Below are positions 8,650 to 15,720 of a stretch of 64,000 nt of DNA, piece by piece. This DNA comes from Algimonas arctica. Lineage in GTDB: Bacteria > Pseudomonadota > Alphaproteobacteria > Caulobacterales > Maricaulaceae. Made by a program: the position numbers and the translations under genes. Below the pieces are notes generated by a model. It was not told the origin of the DNA, ran no database searches, and worked only from the letters and a program-made list of their open reading frames with translations. How positions within the stretch are numbered: the stretch's first letter is position 1; every line of letters starts with the position of its first letter. The DNA is taken from the NCBI RefSeq assembly GCF_014652695.1, contig NZ_BMZH01000005.1, positions 161,365 to 225,364 on the forward strand, written 5' to 3'.

Positions 8650-9906
8650 TCAGTCTCGTGCTTTTTCAGTTCTTAGAATGACCTCTTGTGCAATGGCGTG
8701 AACCAAATTCCAAAGCTCACCAACACCGTCCATCTGGCGATTTACCGTAATAGCAATCGACATATCATGTTCGGGATACATAATCAGAAAAGCGATGCCT
8801 CCCATTGCGACGCCGCCATGATGTGAAATCATAACCTCACGGCCGTCGTCAAATATGTCAGTCGACAAATGGCTCCGCCAACCAAAAGCATAGCTCTGCT
8901 CGTTTACCTCGCCGGTCGCCAGTTTTTGTGGCGTATAAAATAAGGATTCACGTGTAGCAGGGGCTACGTAATCCTGGGTTAAAATTGCCTGGGTCATCAA
9001 TATTAAGTCTATTGGTGTGGAAAGAAAGCCGCCACCAGCCGTCTTGTTGGAGCTGTCCACTGGATACGCTTTTTTATATTGCCCGTCTTTTATGACATAG
9101 GGCACTGCGAAATCACCATCAGCCAAGCCTTCACGTAATGTGTTTTTCATACCCAAAGGCGTCGTAAGCTTCGTTTCTATTAAGCTATCAAAAGATTGAC
9201 CGCTCGCGCCTTCCATTGCCGCAGATGCTAAGGTGACGCCATATGAGCTATATGAAAAATCCGTTCCGGGCTCAAAAAGAAGCGCTGATTTTGAGAAACG
9301 ACCAATAGCGCTTTCGACGCTGTCATGATGTTTTTGATTGCTGTACTCATCAAAAGGAAAACAGAGGCAAGGCCCGTAATGGCGAATACCGGCCGTGTGA
9401 GTCATGAGCTGACGAGTGGTGATATCGAAGGCTTTTTGCGGGTAATAAGGCACCAAGTCTTTGATCGACGCATCTATGTCCAAGACCCCTTCATCGGAAA
9501 GCCTGGCTGCTGTTGTCGCGGTCACAGCCTTTGAAACGCTACCAATCCTAAATTTAGTCTGAAGTGTGACTGGCACTTCATTCTTGATGTCCCGAAATCC
9601 TGCAGCGCGCGCCCAAATCAGCGCTCCATTTTTACCTAGAGCAACGGAAACTGCAGGAAAATCATTCGTCAAGATGGCTTCATCCAGGCTTCTATTGGCC
9701 GCAAGAATGATATCGGCATAACCTTCGGGTATGGCCGTTTGCTCTCCAATTAGCCGATCTTTATTGGTGAGCGTTTGCCAGCCGCTATTCCAAACAAATA
9801 CCGGTTCAAATAACCTAAAGATAAAATAGGCCGGAAGTACGAATGCAGATAAAATGATTGCGAGGAGTTTTAGGCCTCGTCTGCTTCGGGTTTTGTGCTC
9901 AGTCAT
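8650..9906 (-). CDS. Beta-lactamase-related serine hydrolase (class C/PBP fold)
   Basis: 418 residues. An N-terminal membrane helix (about 12-34) anchors a beta-lactamase-fold domain. The catalytic SxxK is SVSK in FRIGSVSKAVTATTAARL, the second motif is YSSYG (tyrosine of the YxN element), and HHGGVAMGG occupies the KTG-like position. These features match the large Beta-lactamase (PF00144) family of esterases and peptidases; activity on beta-lactams is not implied. It is the third gene of an operon, starting 2 nt after the XRE regulator stop, so it is probably controlled with it. Confidence 0.85.
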   Translation of the reverse strand: MTEHKTRSRRGLKLLAIILSAFVLPAYFIFRLFEPVFVWNSGWQTLTNKDRLIGEQTAIPEGYADIILAANRSLDEAILTNDFPAVSVALGKNGALIWARAAGFRDIKNEVPVTLQTKFRIGSVSKAVTATTAARLSDEGVLDIDASIKDLVPYYPQKAFDITTRQLMTHTAGIRHYGPCLCFPFDEYSNQKHHDSVESAIGRFSKSALLFEPGTDFSYSSYGVTLASAAMEGASGQSFDSLIETKLTTPLGMKNTLREGLADGDFAVPYVIKDGQYKKAYPVDSSNKTAGGGFLSTPIDLILMTQAILTQDYVAPATRESLFYTPQKLATGEVNEQSYAFGWRSHLSTDIFDDGREVMISHHGGVAMGGIAFLIMYPEHDMSIAITVNRQMDGVGELWNLVHAIAQEVILRTEKARD

Positions 9907-9908
9907 GA

Positions 9909-10160
9909 TTATTGTCCGTCAGAAGAGTATTTAGATTTTGCGTCTTCAAGGTTTATCCAGAAGAAAAGATCGTCAACACCACAATCAAAAACACATGCCA
10001 GCTTCATAGCAAGTTCAAGAGAGGGAGCGTAACGGGAGGTTTCGAGAGCAACAATAGTTTGCCGTGTGACGCCAACATTCTTCGAAAGTTGGGCTTGGGT
10101 CATCTCACCCTTTAGAAACCGAAGTTTGCGCAAATGGTTGCCAATTTGGAGATCAGTCAT
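9909..10160 (-). CDS. XRE-family transcriptional regulator
   Basis: 83-residue single-domain regulator. The helix-turn-helix spans about residues 10-60 (LRKLRFLKGEMTQAQLSKNVGVTRQTIVALE, then SLELAMKLACVFDCGVDDLF). The small form with the VDDLF ending resembles the YozG/Cro subgroup that is usually paired with a membrane protein. ATG 10160 overlaps the end of the membrane gene by 8 nt and has AGG 7 nt upstream. An in-frame TTG at 10166 is the alternative. Likely binds the palindrome at 10799-10839 and represses its own operon. Confidence 0.85.
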   Translation of the reverse strand: MTDLQIGNHLRKLRFLKGEMTQAQLSKNVGVTRQTIVALETSRYAPSLELAMKLACVFDCGVDDLFFWINLEDAKSKYSSDGQ

Positions 10161-10779
10161 TCTCAAGCCTCATCGATAATGCGGCCTCAGTATCTTGGGC
10201 ATACCCAATCAGCTGGATTGTGTACTTGAACGTAATGGAGAGCAGAATGATCGCGACCAGAATATTTGCGAGCGTGAAGTAATTTAGCTCCACTAGAATG
10301 TGCATGGGTAAAAACCCCAGAAGAGATAACAGTAAAATAAGCATACCAATAAGGGATAAATAACCAACTTTTGTCCCTCTTGCGGTTATTGAATCATCTC
10401 TCTCGTCTCTGACAGTTGAACCCTGACGAAACAAAAATCCTGCGATTAGCAAGGCGGCAACCATAGTCCATGAGTCGATCGCCAGACTGTTTCCTTGACC
10501 AACGTGAAGGTCCAGTTCGGGATGAGCGAGTGTTGCAAGCAAATGCCCCAATAAGAGTGCTGTACCAACTGTCCGTAACCGTAAGACTTGTTCAGGACCG
10601 CTAGGTTCAAGACCTGTCTGCGTTTGAGCACGCGCCCATTTTTTGCGTGACCGCACGGCCCATACGATAAGCGCAAGCCCACCTATCCATCCAGTTGGAA
10701 CATGTAGCCGCACGGATAAGATAGCCAGTGCCGTGCCAGCGACCGCTGCCACAGCAACGAAAATCAAGGATTTTAACAC
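10153..10779 (-). CDS. Membrane protein paired with the XRE regulator (DUF2178-like)
   Basis: 208 residues with about five hydrophobic segments: two near the N-terminus (1-43), one near 70-85, one after RDERDDSITARG (about 140-160) and one at 165-190. The stretch RDERDDSITARGTKVGYLSL resembles the cytoplasmic DERD motif of DUF2178-type proteins that accompany small XRE regulators. Start is GTG at 10779 with AGAGG 8 nt upstream. First gene of the operon membrane protein > XRE > serine hydrolase. Role unknown; a sensor or antagonist of the regulator is possible. Confidence 0.65.
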   Translation of the reverse strand: MLKSLIFVAVAAVAGTALAILSVRLHVPTGWIGGLALIVWAVRSRKKWARAQTQTGLEPSGPEQVLRLRTVGTALLLGHLLATLAHPELDLHVGQGNSLAIDSWTMVAALLIAGFLFRQGSTVRDERDDSITARGTKVGYLSLIGMLILLLSLLGFLPMHILVELNYFTLANILVAIILLSITFKYTIQLIGYAQDTEAALSMRLEND

Positions 10780-10798
10780 GATAAGAGCCTCTTTTTAT

Positions 10799-10839
10799 AT
10801 GTCCGTTAAACCAGACATAATGTCTGGTTTAACGGACAT
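10799..10839. promoter_or_regulatory. Perfect 41-bp palindrome, probable operator of the XRE operon
   Basis: Two identical 20-bp arms in inverted orientation (10799-10818 and 10820-10839) around a single A. Each arm is itself a near-dyad of the form TGTCYG-N6-CRGACA, so the site could hold two dimers of a small repressor. It ends 20 bp before the GTG start of the first gene. The lack of a T-run and its position argue against a terminator. Confidence 0.75.
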
Positions 10840-11695
10840 CAAGAGTAGGCATGAGCTCGTTACATGTAGAGCGGTTTCGCAGGGGTCATTTTTTGGATGC
10901 TCAAACTTGGCTAAGGTGAGTGTCTTAAAGTCGCCTGGTTTAAGTCATGGGGTTAAGTTCCGCTTGCGGGAATTACTAGAAATTAGCGAGCGGCCTTCTT
11001 TGGGCGTTTTAAGCCGCTCGTCTAAGGTCCGCTTCGCCCCCCTAAGCGAACGTCCACGCGTTAGGTTGATCGGCACCACCCCTTAATACGGCTGTTGATA
11101 AAACCCCGTCCACGCTCGCGGTTCTCGTCGTGTTCAATCCGACTGCAATCCAAACAACCTCATCCCCGCTGTCCAAAACGCCTGCACTTTACCCTCACCC
11201 GCTTCGGACACGAGAGAGGCATTGCTCTTATGCTGGCGGGGGTTTGGTGGGCTGGACGGTGGGCGAGGTAATGCGGCGCGCGCGGTTCCATCCGACAAAG
11301 CGATTGATGATGGATTGGGGGCTGTTTGGCATAATGGCGAAAGCCTGAATGTCAGAGGGACACCTAATTTATCGGTAGAGAGGACCAGACCGAAAGTCCG
11401 CCATCCTGTCTCACCGTCCCGGACGTGATGAAGATCTGCCGGGTCACAAGGCTTTGTTTGGATGCGCCCCCAAGCGCGCGGGCTCTGCCTTCGTGTAAAT
11501 CGGTTCTCTATTGCTCTACCCGTCACGGGGGAGCGCCCGCGGTCGTGTCATTTTTGACGCAAACGCAGACTTAGCCGCGACCCTGATGTCCGGTTGGCGT
11601 GGATGTCTGTCTTGACTTCATCCCCTGTCCTTGCGACCCCTCCTCATACCCACGCGGACAAGCCAATTCCGGCTCGCTGTTATGAGGACGAAACG
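10840..11695. other. Intergenic region between the XRE operon and yaaA
   Basis: About 850 bp with repeat copy C near its start. Open frames here (11130-11526) have no family features and the wrong composition for protein. I see no RNA gene signature. Confidence 0.45.
10986..11021. repeat. Dispersed intergenic repeat, copy C
   Basis: GCGAGCGGCCTTCTTTGGGC then GTTTTAAGCCGCTCG. Here the flanks GAGCGGC and GCCGCTC pair, so the element can fold into a hairpin with TTCTTTGGGC in its loop. The core TTCTTTGGGC plus TTTTAAGCC is shared with copies A and B. Confidence 0.55.
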
Positions 11696-12481
11696 ATGTT
11701 GACCTTACTCTCCCCTGCTAAAAAATTGAATATGGATGCGTATGACGGGCCCGTGCCTGTCACCCAGCCGCGCCTGCTGAGCGACACACAACTGCTGGCT
11801 AAAACGGCCAAGGAGCAATCGCTTGGCGACCTGAAACGGCTCATGCATTTATCCGATAATTTGGCGCAATTAAACGTCGACCGGTTCGCGCGCTTTGACA
11901 TGGACGGTCAGACGGACGGCATGAAACCGGCGGGTCTGGCTTTTGATGGCGATGTCTATTGGGGCCTCGAGGCGAAAAGCCTGTCTGCGGCTGATTTAAA
12001 CTACGCCCAAACCCACCTCCGCATTTTGTCTGGACTTTACGGTCTGCTTCGCCCGATGGACGAAATTCAGCCCTATCGCTTGGAAATGGGCACGCGCATG
12101 GACAATGATCGCGGCAAAAATCTCTATCAATTCTGGGGCGAAAAAATCGGCGAACAGATCCGAGCCGATTTGAACGGCCATCATGATCAAACCGTGTTGA
12201 ACCTGGCCTCCAATGAATATTTTAAAGCCGTCAATGCCAAGACACTCGACCGCCCCGTCATTGAGGTTAAGTTCCTCGAAGAAAAGGATGGGAAAGCCCG
12301 GCCTGTCCAATATTACACCAAATTTGGACGCGGTTTGTTTGCCCGCTGGGTGATACAAAACCAGATCAACACCGCCGCCGACCTCAGACACTTCAACGAG
12401 AATGGCTATACACTGTCAAAAGAGCGATCGTCCGAGATGGAATTAGTTTTCGAACGCCTGCAACCCCCGAAAAAATCCTAA
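11696..12481 (+). CDS. yaaA: Peroxide stress protein YaaA
   Basis: 261-residue DUF328/UPF0246 protein starting MLTLLSPAKKLN, the invariant opening of the family. Further family signatures are LYGLLRPMDEIQPYRLEMGTR (about 110-130) and FYTKFGRG-like PVQYYTKFGRGLFARW near the C-terminus. YaaA limits intracellular free iron during peroxide stress in E. coli. I choose ATG 11696, which has GAGG 8 nt upstream and gives the normal length; the frame is open further upstream but without family similarity. Confidence 0.92.
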   Translation: MLTLLSPAKKLNMDAYDGPVPVTQPRLLSDTQLLAKTAKEQSLGDLKRLMHLSDNLAQLNVDRFARFDMDGQTDGMKPAGLAFDGDVYWGLEAKSLSAADLNYAQTHLRILSGLYGLLRPMDEIQPYRLEMGTRMDNDRGKNLYQFWGEKIGEQIRADLNGHHDQTVLNLASNEYFKAVNAKTLDRPVIEVKFLEEKDGKARPVQYYTKFGRGLFARWVIQNQINTAADLRHFNENGYTLSKERSSEMELVFERLQPPKKS

Positions 12482-12496
12482 GCGACCCGCGCTGAC

Positions 12497-13630
12497 ATGA
12501 AAATTGCTTCTCTTGATTTTGTCCAGCGCGACGTCAGAAGTCCGCTTCAATTTCGACCGCATGAGTATGCGCAAATTGTCGCGCGCATGTTTGTGCAGAC
12601 CAGCCGCGATAATGTTCCCGTGGTCGCAGCGGGCGTGGCGTTTTTTGCGCTACTGTCGATCTTCCCTCTGATCTCGGCGTCACTGTCAATTTACGGTTAT
12701 TTTGCGGACCTCTCCGACATTCAAGGCTTGGCGAATTTCCTGCGTCCTCTGATGCCCGAAAGCGCGTGGGTCATTATTTCGGATCAGATCGCGTCCGTTG
12801 TCAGCGCCCCGTCAACGGAACTCTCATTGCGGATCGTGTTCTCTCTGCTGTTCGCGCTCTACACGGCTGGGGCCGGCATACGCGCCATTTTACGCGCCAT
12901 GAACGTGGCCTATGGCGAAGAAGAAAAACGCTCCGTTTTACAATTTTATGCTGTCGCGTTTGGGATGACCTTGGGCATGTTTGCCTTTGTCTATCTGTCT
13001 TTGCTGATCATTATCGGCATACCCGCCGCGCTCGCCTTCCTCAATTTGGACCGCACAGCGTCCGTTTTCGCGGGTAATTTACCGTGGGTCGTTTTGATTA
13101 CAGTTTTCATGCTGGGATCCGGTTTCGTCTATCGCTTCGGCCCGTCGCGTCGCTGGGCGCGCAAACGCTGGATCGTTCCGGGCGTATTGTTCACGACCGT
13201 GAGTTGGTTGATGATCAGCTGGGCCTTTTCATTTTTTGTCCGCAACTTCGGGCAATATGAAGCAACTTATGGCGGCATTTCCGCCGTTGTTGTGTTGCTG
13301 CTGTGGTTTTGGCTGACGGCCATGACGGTCATCATTGGTGCCGAACTCAACGCCGAAATGGAACGCCAGACCCTCGCCGACACGACGCGCGGACCGGAAC
13401 GCCCGGTTGGAAAACGTCATGCGCGTATGTCGGATTTCCTCACGGGGGCGATGCGCCGGCTATTCCCTGAAAAATTCGTCCATGCCCCGAGTTTGAACGA
13501 ACAAGATAAGCCCGTTAATCCCAGTGCGCCCGATTTGCATCTGCTAGATATTGATCTTCCCGACACTGATCCGGACGATATGGATCCCGCCGACATTGAT
13601 TTGCCCAAGTCTGAAACAGACCCGTCATGA
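12497..13630 (+). CDS. YihY/BrkB-like inner-membrane protein
   Basis: 377 residues. Six hydrophobic helices between about residues 35 and 275, with GVAFFALLSIFPLISA and the conserved GGISAVVVLLLWFWLTAMTVIIGAELNAE near the end of the membrane domain, both hallmarks of the YihY/UPF0761 family formerly called ribonuclease BN. The C-terminal 90 residues are soluble and very acidic with repeated DxDxxD phrases (LLDIDLPDTDPDDMDPADIDL), possibly ion binding or simply disordered. Starts 15 nt after yaaA. Biochemical role unknown. Confidence 0.88.
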   Translation: MKIASLDFVQRDVRSPLQFRPHEYAQIVARMFVQTSRDNVPVVAAGVAFFALLSIFPLISASLSIYGYFADLSDIQGLANFLRPLMPESAWVIISDQIASVVSAPSTELSLRIVFSLLFALYTAGAGIRAILRAMNVAYGEEEKRSVLQFYAVAFGMTLGMFAFVYLSLLIIIGIPAALAFLNLDRTASVFAGNLPWVVLITVFMLGSGFVYRFGPSRRWARKRWIVPGVLFTTVSWLMISWAFSFFVRNFGQYEATYGGISAVVVLLLWFWLTAMTVIIGAELNAEMERQTLADTTRGPERPVGKRHARMSDFLTGAMRRLFPEKFVHAPSLNEQDKPVNPSAPDLHLLDIDLPDTDPDDMDPADIDLPKSETDPS

Positions 13631-13644
13631 CGGTTTGCTGTGCG

Positions 13645-14328
13645 TTAAACGGCCGGCGTAATCAGCGCCGACCCGCCCGCGCGGTTGGAATTGACAGCCC
13701 GGTCTACCTCCCAAAAAATCAAATCATCTGCGCTCAAGGCCGAATCCAAAACCCGCTCAGCTGTCGAGTCCGGGTCAAGCCACGCCGCCCATTCTGTTTC
13801 CGGCAATCGCACCGGCATCCGGTGGTGCAGCCGTTTGATCGGCCCATCGCTGTCCATCGTCAGAATTGTGCAGGACAGCAGGCTGACGCCGTCCTCAACC
13901 CGCCATTGATCCCACAGGCCGGCAAAGGCGAACAGGCCGCTCTCTTGGGGACTCGCGTCCGGCTTAATGCACCACGGCACTTTCCCGCCCTGTTCGCCCG
14001 TCCATTCATACCAATGGCTCGCGGGGATCAGCGCGCGACGGCGGCGCCACGGCGTCCGGAACGATGGTTTGTCCGCGGCCGTTTCTGCGCGCGCATTAAA
14101 CAGCGGGCGGCCCTGCGGCATGTCTTTCCGCCAATGCGGATGCAAGCCCCAGCGCATCGGCACCAATTTGCGGGCCTTTGTTCCATCGAGGGCAATTGTC
14201 GGAACAACGGTCATCGGCGTGATGTTGTAATTCGGTTCCCAAGTCCACAAACCAAGATCGCTAATCTCGGCCTCAAATCGCGCCGCGACCTGACCTTGGT
14301 TGGTATCAATGACATAGCGGCCACACAT
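13645..14328 (-). CDS. SRAP-domain protein (HMCES/YedK family)
   Basis: 227-residue DNA-protein crosslinking protein that caps abasic sites in single-stranded DNA. The invariant MCGRY start is present: after Met removal Cys2 forms the thiazolidine link. Other active-site elements are NARAET (Asn), SHWYEW (Glu) and HHRMPV (His). The longer open frame upstream is antisense to the Nudix gene and is not coding. Its start is only 34 bp from the proposed start of the divergent Nudix gene, with no clear ribosome binding site. Convergent with the BrkB-like gene. Confidence 0.93.
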   Translation of the reverse strand: MCGRYVIDTNQGQVAARFEAEISDLGLWTWEPNYNITPMTVVPTIALDGTKARKLVPMRWGLHPHWRKDMPQGRPLFNARAETAADKPSFRTPWRRRRALIPASHWYEWTGEQGGKVPWCIKPDASPQESGLFAFAGLWDQWRVEDGVSLLSCTILTMDSDGPIKRLHHRMPVRLPETEWAAWLDPDSTAERVLDSALSADDLIFWEVDRAVNSNRAGGSALITPAV

Positions 14329-14362
14329 AGTTTCAAAGCTAGCACAGAGCGAGGTCAGCGCA

Positions 14363-14800
14363 ATCACCCCTGAGCCAACAAAGCGAACAGATTGCGTCGG
14401 GGTCGCCTGTTTTCGCGATGACACTGTCTTGTTGATCCGCCGCGCCAACCCGCCGCGCGCGGGCGAATGGTCGCTGCCCGGCGGCCGGATCGAACCCGGC
14501 GAGAGCGAAGCTGACGCGGCTCTGCGTGAACTCACGGAAGAGACGGGCGTGACCGCCATGCTTGGCGAGAAAGTTGCGGTCATTGAGGCTGATTTCGAAG
14601 GCTTTTGTTACCGACTTCACGATTATGCCGCCGTCTGGACGAGCGGCGATCCCTGCGGGGCCGATGATGCGTTAGAGGCCCGGTTTATCCCCGTCGCCGA
14701 TATTGGCGCGCTCGGCATGTGGTCAAAGACCAACACCGTTATTCGCGACGCCTATTCTGCAATCGAGTCTCGCCCTGTTAAGAAAGGGGGGCTAGCGTAG
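14363..14800 (+). CDS. Nudix hydrolase with a probable ATC start
   Basis: Nudix box GGRIEPGESEADAALRELTEETG fits Gx5Ex7REUxEExGU. The first beta strand that the family needs (DCVGVACFRDDTVLLIRRANPPRAGEWSLPGG) is encoded upstream of the first conventional start (TTG 14429). The upstream frame has no ATG, GTG or TTG back to a TAG at 14315. An ATC at 14363 has GAGG 8 nt before it, giving 145 residues. Either ATC is the start or a former ATG has been lost. Substrate unknown; the type resembles MutT-like or ADP-ribose-like enzymes. Ends 4 nt before the next gene. Confidence 0.75.
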   Translation: MTPEPTKRTDCVGVACFRDDTVLLIRRANPPRAGEWSLPGGRIEPGESEADAALRELTEETGVTAMLGEKVAVIEADFEGFCYRLHDYAAVWTSGDPCGADDALEARFIPVADIGALGMWSKTNTVIRDAYSAIESRPVKKGGLA

Positions 14801-14804
14801 GCCT

Positions 14805-15239
14805 ATGCGTCATTTGTTCGTCATCATCCTGCTCCTGCTGCCGCTCAGCGCGCTCGCGCAGGATACACAGAGCGAGGAGGACCGCCGCGCCGCACGTGAA
14901 GCGGCTGAATTGCGGATCGAGGCTGACATGGTTCGGATGACGAGCCTCGTTGAAGCCTTGGCGAAAAACCTCGGTCAGATGCACTATTTGCGCACCTTAT
15001 GCTTTGGTGAGGATGATCAGCAATGGCGTGAATATATGTCCGACATGCTCGATATTGAAGCGCCCGGCGATACGTCAAAACAACGTGAGCTCACGCAGGC
15101 CTTTAACGCCGGATATTACCTCGAAAAAAAGAGACATAGCGTATGTAGCCAATCGGTCAGCGCCGACGTTGCCGCCTTGGCTGAAAATGGTCGCTCCGTA
15201 TCGCGCATGCTTGGCGATCCCTATCGGGAGATGAATTAA
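14805..15239 (+). CDS. TIGR02301 family exported protein
   Basis: 144 residues. Signal peptide cleaved after ALA-QDT, then a helical domain with MVRMTSLVEALAKNLGQMHYLRTLCFGEDDQQWREYM and a second cysteine in HSVCSQ, the two-cysteine pattern of the alphaproteobacterial TIGR02301 family. Function unknown. It lies between the Nudix gene and the META lipoprotein and overlaps the latter by one base (TAATG). Confidence 0.82.
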   Translation: MRHLFVIILLLLPLSALAQDTQSEEDRRAAREAAELRIEADMVRMTSLVEALAKNLGQMHYLRTLCFGEDDQQWREYMSDMLDIEAPGDTSKQRELTQAFNAGYYLEKKRHSVCSQSVSADVAALAENGRSVSRMLGDPYREMN

Positions 15240-15649
15240 TGATCGGTCGCGTTGTTGGCTCGCTCGTCCTCATGGTCGCGCTGGGTGCCTGTCAAAAAGC
15301 CATTAGTCACGCCGCCAATCGGCCGCTAGCGACCTTGGCTGGGACAGAATGGGGGCCCATCCAAGGCGGTGTCGATCAGTTTGTGGCCTTTAAGAGTGAG
15401 GGCGAAGTCGTCGGCTCTGGTGGCTGTAATAATTTCTTCGGCAGCTTCACCCAAAATGGCCGCCTCATCACCTTTGGTCCTCTGGCGAGCACCAAGAAAG
15501 CCTGCCCGCCGCCGATTATGGACGCCGAGCGCGACTTTTTGCAATTGCTTGAACAAGTCCGCGCCGTCGATGCGACGTTCAAAGAACTGACGCTCTACGG
15601 CGAAGACAACCAAGTTCTCACGACACTCCGTCGTCGCGATTGGGATTAA
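15239..15649 (+). CDS. META-domain lipoprotein (HslJ-like)
   Basis: 136 residues. Lipobox LGAC near residue 18 marks it as a lipoprotein. The mature part holds one META domain: LAGTEWGPIQ, then SGGCNNFFGSFTQNGRLITFGPLASTKKACPPPIMDAERDFLQLL. This arrangement is the HslJ family, outer-membrane or periplasmic proteins linked to stress such as novobiocin or heat in E. coli. Last gene before a bidirectional terminator. Confidence 0.88.
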   Translation: MIGRVVGSLVLMVALGACQKAISHAANRPLATLAGTEWGPIQGGVDQFVAFKSEGEVVGSGGCNNFFGSFTQNGRLITFGPLASTKKACPPPIMDAERDFLQLLEQVRAVDATFKELTLYGEDNQVLTTLRRRDWD

Positions 15650-15651
15650 AA

Positions 15652-15675
15652 AAAGCCGCCCCAAGGGGCGGCTTA
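15652..15675. terminator. Bidirectional terminator between META gene and clpA
   Basis: AAGCCGCCCC-AA-GGGGCGGCTT, flanked by A-rich sequence on the left and TTAAATATT on the right. Suits two converging transcripts. Confidence 0.8.
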
Positions 15676-15720
15676 AATATTACACGGTGACTCTTTATTC
15701 GGTGACTCTAAGGTCGACGT

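Noticed and set aside
11130..11526. Open frames on both strands before yaaA
   Set aside because: No recognisable domain, no ribosome binding site, and Pro/Arg-rich shadow composition.
13627..14373. 248-codon plus-strand open frame
   Set aside because: Antisense to the SRAP gene; rich in Arg, Pro and His as expected for a shadow frame in GC-rich DNA. The SRAP frame has all catalytic motifs.
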